From Segatella copri (GTDB taxonomy: Bacteria; Bacteroidota; Bacteroidia; Bacteroidales; Bacteroidaceae): a stretch of 64,000 bases of DNA. Positions 1-8,743 of this stretch are shown piece after piece. Where the stretch lies: positions 682,001 through 746,000 of the forward strand of contig NZ_JAPDUW010000001.1 in assembly GCF_026015295.1 (NCBI RefSeq). Reading direction: 5' to 3'. Both the position numbers and the translations under genes were made by a program. The notes beneath the pieces were generated by a model that was not told where the DNA came from, did not search any database, and saw only the letters and a program-made list of their open reading frames with translations. Position 1 is the first letter of the stretch; every line of letters begins with the position of its first letter.

Positions 1-1485
1 GTGTTTATCTATGGTACGCACAGTGGAGGCGTTGGGTTGGCGAAGATGATTCGCAGCACCAAACCTTCTCGATTTGTCCTGAAGGGATTCGTGAGTGATA
101 CCGTGAATGGAAAGGGCAAGTATATGATGGGCGTGGAGATATTCCGCAACGATGCGCATCTGGTGGATGAAATGAAGAAGGAGAATGCTGATGCTTTGCT
201 GGTTTCTCCTTTGAAGAGTGAGGAACTGCGCAAGAATACGGAGATGATTAACAGCCTGGTAGATAACGACATCAAACTCTTCGTGTTGGCGGGTGCGCAG
301 GAATGGGATGGCAAGACCAACTTCTCGCATTCGCAAATTAAGGAAGTGGACATCGAGGATCTTCTGCCTCGTGAGAAGATTGAGGTTGATATGAAGGCTG
401 TGGGTAATCTGCTGTCTGGTAAGCGTATCCTGATAACGGGTGCAGCTGGTAGCATTGGTAGTGAGATGGTGAGACAGATTGCCATCTATCAGCCGAATGA
501 ACTCATCTTGGTGGATCAGGCTGAGACTCCATTGCATGACGTGCGTCTGATGATGGCGAAGAATTTTCCGCAAATCGAGGCGTTCACCTTGATGGCGAGC
601 ATACAGAACAAGCCTAGGATGGAGAAAATCTTCCGTGAACACAGGCCTGACTACGTATTCCACGCCGCAGCCTACAAGCATGTGCCGATGATGGAGGACA
701 ATCCGAGCGAGAGCATCCAAAACAATGTGGATGGCACGAGGGTGATAGCCGACTTGAGCGTGAAGTATGGCGTGAGGAAGTTTGTGATGATTTCCACCGA
801 TAAGGCGGTGAACCCTACCAACGTGATGGGCTGTTCGAAGCGTATCTGCGAAATCTATGTGCAGAGTCTGGACAAGGCTATCAAGGAGGGAAAGATTTAT
901 GCTGATGCTTGTCTGGATGACGCTGGTATGCCTGTGAAGGCTGTGACGCAGTTTGTTACTACTCGTTTTGGTAACGTGTTGGGTAGTAATGGTTCGGTGA
1001 TTCCACTCTTCAAGGAGCAGATTAAAAACGGCGGTCCTGTGACGGTGACGCATCCCGACATCATCCGCTTCTTCATGTTGATACCTGAGGCTTGCAAACT
1101 GGTTTTGGAGGCTGGTACAATGGGAAATGGCGGTGAGATTTTCGTGTTCGACATGGGACAGCCTGTGAAGATTGTGGATTTGGCTAAGCGCATGATTAAG
1201 TTGAGCGGTGCTAAGAATATTGAAATCAAGTTTACCGGTCTTCGTGATGGTGAGAAACTGTACGAGGAGGTGCTCAACGACAAGGAAGTGACGCTCCCTA
1301 CCTTCCACAAGAAAATCAAGATTGCGAAGGTGCGTGAGTATGACTATGCCGATGTATGCAAGGAACTGGACGAACTGTCATGCATAGCCCAGACCTTTGA
1401 TGATATGAAAATCGTGGGTATGATGAAGCGAATCGTTCCTGAGTACAAGAGTCAGCATTCTAAATATCAGGCATTGGATAAATAA
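1..1485 (+). CDS. CapD/FlaA1-type nucleotide-sugar epimerase/dehydratase, 5' end outside the window
   Basis: This is the C-terminal 494 residues of a polysaccharide-biosynthesis SDR enzyme that dehydrates/epimerises UDP-sugars for surface glycans. The visible NAD(P)-binding Rossmann motif TGAAGSIG lies at residues 146-153 of the fragment. It is followed by HAAAYKHVPMMEDNP and STDKAVNPTNVMG, both hallmarks of the CapD/FlaA1 family. Full family members are about 600-650 residues with an N-terminal membrane domain, so the first base is not a real start: the membrane part and part of the CoA-binding-like linker lie upstream. A terminator hairpin follows 45 bp after the stop. It probably belongs functionally with the exopolysaccharide genes at the other end of the window. 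Family assignment is firm; the exact substrate is unknown. Confidence 0.93.
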   Translation: MFIYGTHSGGVGLAKMIRSTKPSRFVLKGFVSDTVNGKGKYMMGVEIFRNDAHLVDEMKKENADALLVSPLKSEELRKNTEMINSLVDNDIKLFVLAGAQEWDGKTNFSHSQIKEVDIEDLLPREKIEVDMKAVGNLLSGKRILITGAAGSIGSEMVRQIAIYQPNELILVDQAETPLHDVRLMMAKNFPQIEAFTLMASIQNKPRMEKIFREHRPDYVFHAAAYKHVPMMEDNPSESIQNNVDGTRVIADLSVKYGVRKFVMISTDKAVNPTNVMGCSKRICEIYVQSLDKAIKEGKIYADACLDDAGMPVKAVTQFVTTRFGNVLGSNGSVIPLFKEQIKNGGPVTVTHPDIIRFFMLIPEACKLVLEAGTMGNGGEIFVFDMGQPVKIVDLAKRMIKLSGAKNIEIKFTGLRDGEKLYEEVLNDKEVTLPTFHKKIKIAKVREYDYADVCKELDELSCIAQTFDDMKIVGMMKRIVPEYKSQHSKYQALDK

Positions 1486-1532
1486 CGGAATACCAAGCTT
1501 CGGAAAGATAAGCTGGTAGATAGGAATAAGAG

Positions 1533-1580
1533 ATCCCGGCTCTGAGATTCAAAAAGGAATCTCTGGGTCGGGATTTTTGC
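1533..1580 (+). terminator. Rho-independent terminator after the epimerase gene (copy 1 of a duplicated hairpin)
   Basis: An 18-bp imperfect stem (ATCCCGGC...GAGATTC paired with GAATCTC...GTCGGGAT) encloses an A-rich loop and is followed by TTTTT. A second copy differing at two positions over 41 bp lies at 3842-3894. Confidence 0.85.
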
Positions 1581-1682
1581 GTTTGTGAAGGTGGTGGATG
1601 GGGGCGTGGCTGCATGGGGGAAAGTGTGATGGCTTTTCGTGTTAAAAACTATGAAATCTTAGGTGTTTTCATATAATAGTTG

Positions 1683-1690
1683 TACCTTTG
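1683..1690 (+). promoter_or_regulatory. Bacteroidota -7 element TACCTTTG ahead of the ATPase gene
   Basis: TACCTTTG matches the TAnnTTTG consensus and lies 27 bp before the ATG. No good TTTG -33 element is seen at 19-21 bp spacing. The stretch before it (TTTTCATATAATAGTTGTA) resembles the promoter of the AAA gene at 46.1 kb (GTTTCATATAAAAGGCGTA). Confidence 0.55.
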
Positions 1691-1717
1691 CGAAAATAAT
1701 TATAAATGATTGAATAA

Positions 1718-3049
1718 ATGAGCAAGTATCGTTTTTCTATATGTAGCTATCATGCTATCAAGGAGGCTGATATCCTGATAGATGGTATCACCGTGTTGGC
1801 AGGGCCAAATGGATGTGGTAAGAGTACTATATCTAAATGGTTGTATTATATGATAGATATTGCTACGGACTTTGACTCCTATCTGGTTAAAGGATATAAA
1901 ACAGAAATAAATTCATTGCTGCAAAATGTCAGTCGTGCCATCAGGGAAATGTGGGAACTACATAGAGGCATTAACAATGGACAGAATATTTTGCAATCTG
2001 TTGACGATTTAAAACTCGATGATAATTTCTCATTAGACTCAATAGGCGAATACTCTGGTAAGCTACATTTGTTTATAGGTGAATTTGCCTTACAACTGGA
2101 TAAATTCTTGAATGCCGAGAATGTTCAAGAACAACGAAAAGACAGAGTTCTTAATTTCTTGAATCAGAATTTGGATGGTGAGGAAAAGGCTAGGAATGCT
2201 CAAACTTTTGCTGAGTTGATAAGCCTACAGGTAGATAAAATGCAGCAAGAGGTATTGTATAAAAGCGAGGATCGCTCCTTGACAGATGTCTTGTCTTTTC
2301 TTCATACATATCTATATGAAGATGAGATGGTTCCTTTTAAAATCTCCTTGCAAGAGGAAGGGGTCAACATTATATCTGATGGGAGATTAGGCTCTCTCTT
2401 TAATCTGGACAAAGCGATTTACATAGACACTCCAATGGCTTTCGGCTTGGATGACTTCCTAAAGAATGTGTTTTGGCAAAGATTAAGAAAATTAATGCTA
2501 GAGGAAAATGGTTGCCATAATAAGCAAAACATACGGTTGCTATATCGCATATCAGAAATTCTAAATGGAAAAATTAATGTTTCTGACAGTTTGTTGGGCA
2601 ATAAAGAAATGTATTATGAGCGCAAGGATGGCAAGCTGTTGCTTCCTTTGGATAAAATCGCTACTGGTATGAAGTCGTTTGCCTATCTTTTCCAGTTGAT
2701 AAAGAATGGTCATTTGGATGACAAGACGGTTCTTATGATAGATGAGCCGGAAGTTCATTTGCACCCTCAGTGGATTGTTGTCTTTGCTAGATTATTGATT
2801 CTTATCCGTAAGTCATTGGGAGTGAAAATAGTCTTGGCGAGTCATAATCCTGACTTTGTCGCTGCCATCAAGGCAATAGCCAAAAAGGAACAAATCTTGG
2901 ATGAAACAAACTTCTATTTAGCTCAGAGTGTGGATGATGATGGGTTTCAATATGCTTTTAAGCCTCTCGGCAGTGACATCGAGCCTATCTTCAATTCGTT
3001 CAATATAGCATTGGAAAGGATTCAGCAATATGGCGATACAGATCTTTGA
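1718..3049 (+). CDS. AAA/ABC-type ATPase (SMC/OLD-like), first gene of a two-gene cassette
   Basis: The 443-residue protein has a Walker A motif GPNGCGKST at residues 29-37, an ABC-signature-like segment (ATGMKS) near 320, Walker B LMIDEPEVHLHPQW with D342/E343, and a switch histidine in LASHNPDF at about H376. About 280 residues of mainly helical character separate the two ATPase halves, as in AAA_21/OLD-like ATPases. No TOPRIM, HNH or other nuclease domain is visible in this chain. The stop overlaps the next gene by 20 bp, which argues for translational coupling and a joint function. Such ATPases commonly power defence systems, but the specific system is not recognised. The base composition is more AT-rich than the flanking core genes, which suggests acquisition. 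Confidence 0.88.
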   Translation: MSKYRFSICSYHAIKEADILIDGITVLAGPNGCGKSTISKWLYYMIDIATDFDSYLVKGYKTEINSLLQNVSRAIREMWELHRGINNGQNILQSVDDLKLDDNFSLDSIGEYSGKLHLFIGEFALQLDKFLNAENVQEQRKDRVLNFLNQNLDGEEKARNAQTFAELISLQVDKMQQEVLYKSEDRSLTDVLSFLHTYLYEDEMVPFKISLQEEGVNIISDGRLGSLFNLDKAIYIDTPMAFGLDDFLKNVFWQRLRKLMLEENGCHNKQNIRLLYRISEILNGKINVSDSLLGNKEMYYERKDGKLLLPLDKIATGMKSFAYLFQLIKNGHLDDKTVLMIDEPEVHLHPQWIVVFARLLILIRKSLGVKIVLASHNPDFVAAIKAIAKKEQILDETNFYLAQSVDDDGFQYAFKPLGSDIEPIFNSFNIALERIQQYGDTDL

Positions 3050-3818
3050 TAATGGGTGTGTAGAGTCGCACCCCATTTATGAAAAAGCTGGGGCGCTACT
3101 AAGTGACGTTTGTAAAAGGGATTATAAAGATAATTTTTTTGACGAGCGAATAGAATGTTTGGACATGGATACCTATGAGACAATGATTTGTGGCGGGCAA
3201 AAGCAAGCTACAATGGATGCGGTAATAGGCATCGCTGATTACGAAAATAACCGTAAGACTACCGGTAAGTTGCTAATGGTTGAGTTGAGGTTGGGGTATA
3301 AATCGACTGATGGACTAGAGACTGCTAGCTTGAATCGTAAAGTATCGCATACTCTTGAACTGTTGAATCCTGCTGTTTGTCTAGTTTCTGACAAGGCAAT
3401 ATTTGTTTTTAATGAATTGCTGTATCAACAAGCGATTCGTTGGATGTTCTCTAAAAGGTATTCCAATGTCTCAAAAAAGGAGTGGGTGGTAATGAGTCCC
3501 AAGATGTTTTGCAAGGCCTATCTCGCTCCAGAAGATTTGCCTTATCAGTCAATCAACGATTTTGTAAAAGGCAAGGCTGACTTTGCAAAGATGTTGGAGA
3601 ATAAATCTTGGCAACAGATTTATAAAAGTCTTCAATGGTGGGCAAAAGCTTATTATAAGTATTCTTACATCGCAGAAGAGGCAACTCTGATAGCTAGTCT
3701 CATCTCAGAAGTATGGGAGAAACTGAAGTCTCATAAGCAGGAAATGACAGATGATGATCTCTTAAGTTTTAGTATTTACGCAGAGGATTATCCAGTTTTT
3801 AATTTAGATGAAATTTAA
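3030..3818 (+). CDS. unrecognised partner of the AAA ATPase; possible PD-(D/E)XK-like effector
   Basis: I do not recognise this 262-residue protein. It starts inside the last 20 bp of the ATPase gene, so the two are almost certainly co-translated. It has no signal peptide and no membrane segment. Residues 63-87 (Asp63 in a beta-like stretch, then Glu85-Leu-Arg87 in a hydrophobic strand) could be the D...ExK/R core of a restriction-endonuclease-like fold, but this is only a visual suggestion. The C-terminal half looks helical, with many Trp/Tyr (QWWAKAYYKYSYIAEE). It is followed within 25 bp by a strong terminator, which closes the cassette. It could equally be a regulatory or sensor subunit. 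Confidence 0.7.
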   Translation: MAIQIFDNGCVESHPIYEKAGALLSDVCKRDYKDNFFDERIECLDMDTYETMICGGQKQATMDAVIGIADYENNRKTTGKLLMVELRLGYKSTDGLETASLNRKVSHTLELLNPAVCLVSDKAIFVFNELLYQQAIRWMFSKRYSNVSKKEWVVMSPKMFCKAYLAPEDLPYQSINDFVKGKADFAKMLENKSWQQIYKSLQWWAKAYYKYSYIAEEATLIASLISEVWEKLKSHKQEMTDDDLLSFSIYAEDYPVFNLDEI

Positions 3819-3841
3819 TTCTCTATATTTTAATATATGCT

Positions 3842-3894
3842 ATTCCCGGCTCGGAGATTCAAAAAGGAATCTCTGGGCCGGGATTGTTTTTTTT
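3842..3894 (+). terminator. Rho-independent terminator (copy 2 of a duplicated hairpin)
   Basis: The stem CCCGGCTCGGAGATTC pairs with GAATCTCTGGGCCGGG around an A-rich loop and is followed by a run of T. It is identical to the hairpin at 1533-1575 except for two positions within the 41-bp core, so the two form a direct repeat bracketing the ATPase cassette. Confidence 0.88.
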
Positions 3895-4024
3895 GTTAAA
3901 ATCGTAGAAATGCTTGGTTGTTTCGGGGATTTTGAAGTTCAACAAGAGTGCCGAGGAGGCTCTCGCCCAGATAGACGCAAAGCACTATGCCGACGCCTTC
4001 AAGATGAGTGGCAAGACAAGCTGA
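3888..4024 (+). pseudogene. fossil of an AAA/PD-(D/E)XK (DUF1703-type) gene: promoter-like start joined to a C-terminal fragment
   Basis: In the frame beginning at 3929 the DNA reads LKFNKSAEEALAQI followed by DAKHYADAFKMSGK and then stops at 4022-4024. This is the typical C-terminal PD-(D/E)XK region of the 'AAA-ATPase_like plus DUF1703' proteins common in Prevotella/Bacteroides. The upstream part (AAATGCTTGGTTGTTTC, about 3907-3924) resembles the region just before the intact relative at 46.1 kb (AAATGTTTGGCTGTTTC). The roughly 450 codons between promoter and C-terminus are missing. It is a remnant with no coding capacity left, and convergent recQ ends 19 bp further on. Confidence 0.7.
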
Positions 4025-4042
4025 AAATGCAGAAAATTTCTG

Positions 4043-5905
4043 TTATAGTCCTGTATATTTCCTGATAGCCTTGATGAAGGTATCGCCATATTTATTGAGC
4101 TTGAATTCTCCGATACCACTGATCAGACTCATGGCATTCTTGGTGGTAGGTTTCATTCTTGCGAGTTCATGAAGGCTCTTGTCGCTGAGTACGATATATG
4201 GAGGATAACCCTGTTCGTCGGCAAGGTTCTTGCGTATCTTTCTGAGGTGTTCAAAGAGCCCTTTGTCTTCCACGCCTTTCGAGTCTTCCTGGAAGATGAC
4301 ACGTTCGGCATGCACCTCAGGAATGAGATTTCCCGGCTGGGCGATGGCGCCCTTCCTGTTGCGTACCGTTCTCTTTGGGCGGGTGGCTTTATCATCTTCT
4401 TCGATATAAGCCAGCGAAACATGATGTTCTCCCTTCAGTACCTTCCAGCCTAAATCGGTAACCTTCATGTAGTTGTGGTTGTTGTAGGCAATCTCGAAGA
4501 ATCCCATCTGCAGCATCTGCAGCAGATAAGCATTCCAGTCCTTAGATGTTGTATCCCTGCCCACACCGAAGGTTTTCATCTCGTTGTATTTGTTTTTCAC
4601 AACTGCAGAAGAATGCATGCCTCTCAGAATCTCGATGCAGGTACCTACTGCAATATGCTCACCCGAACGGACCACGGCACTCAGGGCTTTCTGGGCTCTG
4701 ATGGTGCCGTCGAAGGTGCGTGGAGGATTCTTGCAAACATCACAGTTGCCGCAGTTGCAGGATGATGTCTCGCCAAAATAATTCAGCAGAATGCGTCGTC
4801 GGCATACTCTCGATTCGGCATATTCCTCCATGCGGCGCAGTTTCTCCATATTTACATCACGCTGTCCGCTTTCTTCACAGAAAGAACGGAGGGTGATGAT
4901 GTCGGCCATCGAATAGAACAGTACGGTATCTGATGGTGCTCCATCTCTTCCGGCTCTACCTATTTCCTGATAGAAACTCTCGATGCTTTTAGGCATATTA
5001 TAGTGGATTACCCAGCGCACATTACTCTTGTCGATGCCCATTCCGAAAGCGATGGTAGCACATACCACCTGAATCTGGTCCATCTTGAACCGCTCCTGTA
5101 CTGATGCTCTGGTCTGGGCAGTCATTCCGGCGTGATAGGCTGCGGCATTGATACCCAGATCGATAAGTTCCTGAGCTACCATTTCGGTGTTCTTGCGGGA
5201 GAGACAGTAGATGATGCCTGCTTCTTCTGGATGATTACTGATGAAGCGGGTGATGTATTGGAGCTTTGCCTTTTTGGTGCTCTCCTGTCTTACGGTGAGG
5301 GAGAGGTTGGGGCGGTCGAAACTGCTTACGAACGTCTGCCCATTGAGATGAAGCTGGCGTATGATATCTTCGCGCGTTATCTTGTCGGCTGTGGCTGTGA
5401 GCGCCATCACCGGGACATTGCGGAAATTCTCGTGCAGCATACCGAGTTGCGAATACTCCGGACGGAAATCGTGTCCCCACTGGCTGATGCAGTGGGCCTC
5501 GTCAACGGCAAAGAGCGAAATCTTGATGTTGCTGAATAAATAAGGTATCTCGCTGATGAGTTTTTCGGGCGAAACATAAAGGAGTTTCAGTTCTCCCTTC
5601 TCGCATCGGCGTCGGATGATAAGTTCATCGGTCGTGTCGTTTCCGCTGTTCAGTGCCTCAGCCGGGATACCGTTTGCCTTGAGCGCCTCCACCTGGTCGT
5701 GCATCAGACTGATGAGCGGTGAAATGACCACAGCTGTACCTTCCATTGCTAATGCGGGAACCTGGTAGCACAGACTCTTTCCACCACCAGTCGGCATGAG
5801 AACCAGACAGTCGTGTCCCTGCATTACCTCTCTGATAATCGCTTCCTGGTTGGGGCGGAAGGAATCGTATCCAAAATAGCTTTTTAATATCTCGTTTATC
5901 TGCAT
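4043..5905 (-). CDS. recQ: ATP-dependent DNA helicase RecQ
   Basis: RecQ is a 3'-5' helicase that acts in recombinational repair and restart of stalled forks. The 620-residue protein shows Walker A PTGGGKS at 38-44 and the DEAH box at 133-136 followed by [13 protein letters not shown] (the RecQ aromatic loop). It also has the superfamily-2 motif VI region [10 protein letters not shown], a zinc-binding cysteine cluster around 370-395 (CRRR...CNCGNCDVC), a winged helix and a C-terminal HRDC domain (about 545-615). Length and domain order are normal for the family. A TATCTTTG-like minus-strand promoter element lies 57 bp upstream. It is divergent from the peptidase gene at 6113. Confidence 0.97.
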   Translation of the reverse strand: MQINEILKSYFGYDSFRPNQEAIIREVMQGHDCLVLMPTGGGKSLCYQVPALAMEGTAVVISPLISLMHDQVEALKANGIPAEALNSGNDTTDELIIRRRCEKGELKLLYVSPEKLISEIPYLFSNIKISLFAVDEAHCISQWGHDFRPEYSQLGMLHENFRNVPVMALTATADKITREDIIRQLHLNGQTFVSSFDRPNLSLTVRQESTKKAKLQYITRFISNHPEEAGIIYCLSRKNTEMVAQELIDLGINAAAYHAGMTAQTRASVQERFKMDQIQVVCATIAFGMGIDKSNVRWVIHYNMPKSIESFYQEIGRAGRDGAPSDTVLFYSMADIITLRSFCEESGQRDVNMEKLRRMEEYAESRVCRRRILLNYFGETSSCNCGNCDVCKNPPRTFDGTIRAQKALSAVVRSGEHIAVGTCIEILRGMHSSAVVKNKYNEMKTFGVGRDTTSKDWNAYLLQMLQMGFFEIAYNNHNYMKVTDLGWKVLKGEHHVSLAYIEEDDKATRPKRTVRNRKGAIAQPGNLIPEVHAERVIFQEDSKGVEDKGLFEHLRKIRKNLADEQGYPPYIVLSDKSLHELARMKPTTKNAMSLISGIGEFKLNKYGDTFIKAIRKYTGL

Positions 5906-5961
5906 GATTGCCGTTTTATGATTTCTGCCTTTACCGGCATGTTTTTGTCTTGATTTTCATG

Positions 5962-5969
5962 CAAAGGTA
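5962..5969 (-). promoter_or_regulatory. -7 element for recQ
   Basis: On the minus strand the bases read TACCTTTG, matching TAnnTTTG, 57 bp upstream of the recQ start codon. A convincing -33 TTTG is not visible. Confidence 0.5.
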
Positions 5970-6061
5970 ATGAATAATCTGCATAAATAAAAGTTTTCTC
6001 CAAGAAAAAGTGCATATTTCAAGTAAAAAACTTTGCAAAGAGCGAAAAACAGGAGGAAAAG

Positions 6062-6092
6062 TTTGGTATGTGGAAAAAATGTATTACTTTTG
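6062..6092 (+). promoter_or_regulatory. promoter of the dipeptidyl peptidase III gene
   Basis: TTTG (6062-6065) and TACTTTTG (6085-6092) are separated by 19 bp, a full match to the Bacteroidota TTTG/TAnnTTTG promoter. The ATG is 20 bp further on. Confidence 0.75.
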
Positions 6093-6112
6093 CATGGTAA
6101 ATACAGATAAAA

Positions 6113-8119
6113 ATGGCAAAATGTAATGTAAACACTCAAGAGCGATTTGCCGATATCCAGATGCTCCGTTATGAGCTGAAGGGTTTCGAAAACCTGTCGC
6201 TCACACAGAAAATTTATATTTATTGCTTGTCGAAGGCAACCCTCTTGGGACGTGATATCACCTTCGACCAGCAGGGCAAATACAACCTGCGCATCCGTAA
6301 AACCCTGGAGGCTGTATACCTTCATTACGAGGGTAATCGCGAAAGCGAAGATTTCAAGGCTTTCGAAGTTTACCTGAAGCGTGTCTGGTTTGCCAGCGGC
6401 ATCCATCATCACTATGGATGTGAAAAGTTTGTGCCAGGATTTTCAGAGGAATCTTTCTATGAGATGGTTGGGGCTGTAGCCGATGAATACCTGCCTCTTT
6501 CCAAGGGACAGAGCAAGGAAGACCTGTTGGGCATTCTGGTGCCTATCATCTTCAATCCGGAAGTCATGCCTAAGCGCGTGAATCAGACGGATGGCGAGGA
6601 TCTGGTGCAGACTTCAGCCTGCAATTTCTATGAGAATGTTTCTCAGGCAGAAGTAGAACGTTTCTATGCCAGGATGAAGGAAGAGGGCAACGAACAGGCA
6701 CCTTCGTATGGACTGAACTCTAAACTGACCAAGCGTAATGGTGAACTGGTGGAGCTGAAATGGACAGAAGACGGCCTCTATGGTGCAGCTATCAAGGAGA
6801 TTGTTTCCTGGTTGCTCCGTGCTCAGAAATATGCAGAAAATGAGGAACAGAAACATCTCATCGATCTCCTGGTGAAGTATTACCGTACAGGCGATCTCAA
6901 GGATTTCGACCGTTACAGCATTGCTTGGGTGCAGCAGCACGAGGGAATGATTGATTTCATCAACGGATTTATCGAAGTGTATGGCGATCCGCTCGGACTG
7001 AAAGGTACATGGGAAGGCATCGTAGAATATAAGGATCTTGAAGCTACGAAGCGCACCCAGACCATCAGTCAGAATGCCCAGTGGTTTGAGGATCATTCAC
7101 CTGTAGACCCACGTTTCCGCAAGCCGGAGGTGAAGGGTGTTACGGCCAATGTCATCTGTGCTGCGATGTTGGGTGGCGAAGAGTATCCAGCTTCTGCCAT
7201 CGGCATCAATCTTCCGAATGCCAACTGGATCCGTCAGGAATATGGTTCTAAGAGTGTGACTATCGGTAACCTGACCGAGGCATATAACAAGGCAGCTCAA
7301 GGCAATGGCTTCCGCGATGAATTCGTTATCGACGAGGATACCATCAGTCTGATGAATCAGTACGAGGATATTACAGATGATCTGCATACCGACCTGCATG
7401 AGTGTCTGGGACATGGTAGCGGACAGCTCTTGCCTGGTACCGACCCTGATGCACTGAAGGCGTATGGCAGTACGATAGAAGAGGCGAGAGCCGATCTTTT
7501 CGGACTCTATTATGTAGCCGACCATAAATTGGTAGAACTGGGTCTGACTCCGAATGATGAGGCATACAAGGCTCAGTATTACGGTTATCTGATGAACGGT
7601 CTGCTCACCCAGACTATCCGCATCAAGGAAGGCGACAAGATAGAGGAAGCCCACATGCGCAACCGTGCGCTGATAGCCTGGTGGGTGATGGAACATGTCG
7701 AGGGTGCTGTGGAACTGGTGAAGATGGATATGAACTATGCTTCTGCCGAGGATGCTTTGAAGGACAGTGAGGGCAATATCATTACGACGAAGACTTATGT
7801 GAAGATTAATGATTATGCCAAGCTCCGCCATCTCTTCGGTGAGTTGCTTGCTGAAATTCAGCGCATCAAGAGTGAGGGTGATTTCGAGGCTGCCCGCCTG
7901 TTGGTAGAGAAGTATGCCGTGAATATTGATCCGGAATTGCACCGCGAGATACTGGCAAGATACAAGAAACTGAATCTCGCTCCATACAAGGGATTCATCA
8001 ATCCGAAGATGACGCTGGAGATGGATGAAGAAGGCGAAATTACAGACGTAGTATTGGATTACGAGGAGAGCTATGTCGACCAGATGTTGCGCTACTCTGA
8101 TGAATACGGAACGCTTTAG
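6113..8119 (+). CDS. dipeptidyl peptidase III-like zinc metallopeptidase (family M49)
   Basis: This enzyme removes dipeptides from the N-terminus of short peptides. The 668-residue protein carries the M49 zinc signature HExxGH as HECLGH at residues 429-434. The second motif is EEARAD, with the third zinc ligand Glu at about 457. No signal peptide is obvious, although bacteroidal relatives are often annotated with one; here the start MAKCNVNTQ follows the promoter directly, so a cytoplasmic location is likely. Length agrees with bacterial DPP III. It stands alone between recQ (divergent) and a Nudix gene, with an inverted repeat between it and the latter. Confidence 0.92.
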   Translation: MAKCNVNTQERFADIQMLRYELKGFENLSLTQKIYIYCLSKATLLGRDITFDQQGKYNLRIRKTLEAVYLHYEGNRESEDFKAFEVYLKRVWFASGIHHHYGCEKFVPGFSEESFYEMVGAVADEYLPLSKGQSKEDLLGILVPIIFNPEVMPKRVNQTDGEDLVQTSACNFYENVSQAEVERFYARMKEEGNEQAPSYGLNSKLTKRNGELVELKWTEDGLYGAAIKEIVSWLLRAQKYAENEEQKHLIDLLVKYYRTGDLKDFDRYSIAWVQQHEGMIDFINGFIEVYGDPLGLKGTWEGIVEYKDLEATKRTQTISQNAQWFEDHSPVDPRFRKPEVKGVTANVICAAMLGGEEYPASAIGINLPNANWIRQEYGSKSVTIGNLTEAYNKAAQGNGFRDEFVIDEDTISLMNQYEDITDDLHTDLHECLGHGSGQLLPGTDPDALKAYGSTIEEARADLFGLYYVADHKLVELGLTPNDEAYKAQYYGYLMNGLLTQTIRIKEGDKIEEAHMRNRALIAWWVMEHVEGAVELVKMDMNYASAEDALKDSEGNIITTKTYVKINDYAKLRHLFGELLAEIQRIKSEGDFEAARLLVEKYAVNIDPELHREILARYKKLNLAPYKGFINPKMTLEMDEEGEITDVVLDYEESYVDQMLRYSDEYGTL

Positions 8120-8218
8120 AAAGTTAATAGTTAAGAGTTGATAGTTTATAGGGCATTCTTGCTATACGGCAACCATGCTATACGGCGAAGCCGCTATAAA
8201 CTGTTAACTATAAACTTT
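8120..8218. repeat. imperfect 20-bp inverted repeat with an internal 10-bp direct repeat
   Basis: The left arm at 8120-8139 and the right arm at 8199-8218 match at 18 of 20 positions as inverted copies (AAAGTTAATAGTTAAGAGTT versus AAAGTTTATAGTTAACAGTT). Between them GCTATACGGC occurs twice (8161-8170 and 8177-8186). It fills the gap between the peptidase and the Nudix gene. There is no poly-T, so it is a repeat element rather than a clear terminator. Confidence 0.65.
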
Positions 8219-8222
8219 TAAA

Positions 8223-8726
8223 ATGATGATAGATAATAAGAACGAGGAATTTCCGATAGTAGATGAAATGGGCAACATCCTGGGCGCTGTTACCCGCGGT
8301 CATGCCCATGACGGAAGCAAGATATTGCATCCGGTTGTTCATCTGCATGTATTCAACAGCCGGGGTGATCTGTATCTGCAGCATCGTCCAGCCTGGAAGG
8401 ATATCCAGCCGGATAAATGGGATACAGCCTGCGGCGGTCATGTTGATTTAGGCGAAAGTGTGAGTCAGGCATTGCATCGCGAGGTAAGGGAAGAATTGGG
8501 TATCACCGATTTTGAACCGGAATCTCTTGGGCATTATGTCTTTGAGAGTCAGCGGGAAAAGGAACTGGTTTATGTACATCGCTGTGTATATGATGGCGAG
8601 GTGAAACCGAGCCAGGAAGAATTGGCCGGTGGCAGATTCTGGACCAAGGATGAAATCAGCGAAAACATCGGCAAGGGTGTTTTCACTCCGAACTTCGAAA
8701 ACGAATACCAGAAGTATTTCATGTAA
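8223..8726 (+). CDS. Nudix hydrolase (IPP-isomerase-like / YfcD type)
   Basis: The 167-residue protein has a full Nudix box, GHVDLGESVSQALHREVREELGI (residues about 73-95), following the pattern Gx5Ex7REUxEExGU. The beginning (PIVDEMGNILGAVTRGHAH) and the LYLQHRPAWKDIQPDKWD segment resemble the YfcD/isopentenyl-diphosphate isomerase-like branch. That branch hydrolyses or rearranges nucleoside- or isoprenoid-linked diphosphates. The substrate cannot be named. It is followed by a double palindrome. Confidence 0.9.
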   Translation: MMIDNKNEEFPIVDEMGNILGAVTRGHAHDGSKILHPVVHLHVFNSRGDLYLQHRPAWKDIQPDKWDTACGGHVDLGESVSQALHREVREELGITDFEPESLGHYVFESQREKELVYVHRCVYDGEVKPSQEELAGGRFWTKDEISENIGKGVFTPNFENEYQKYFM

Positions 8727-8743
8727 TGACGAAAATAGCCATA

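Noticed and set aside
1-9. GTG at base 1 as a start codon of the epimerase gene
   Set aside because: The protein lacks its N-terminal membrane domain, so the window cuts the gene; GTG is an internal codon.
3808-4065. 85-codon frame between the ATPase partner gene and recQ
   Set aside because: It runs through the terminator hairpin, and the meaningful PD-(D/E)XK remnant is in another frame. Not a gene.
7097-7942. Antisense reading frame of 281 codons inside the peptidase III gene
   Set aside because: No recognisable features, and the sense strand encodes the HECLGH peptidase.
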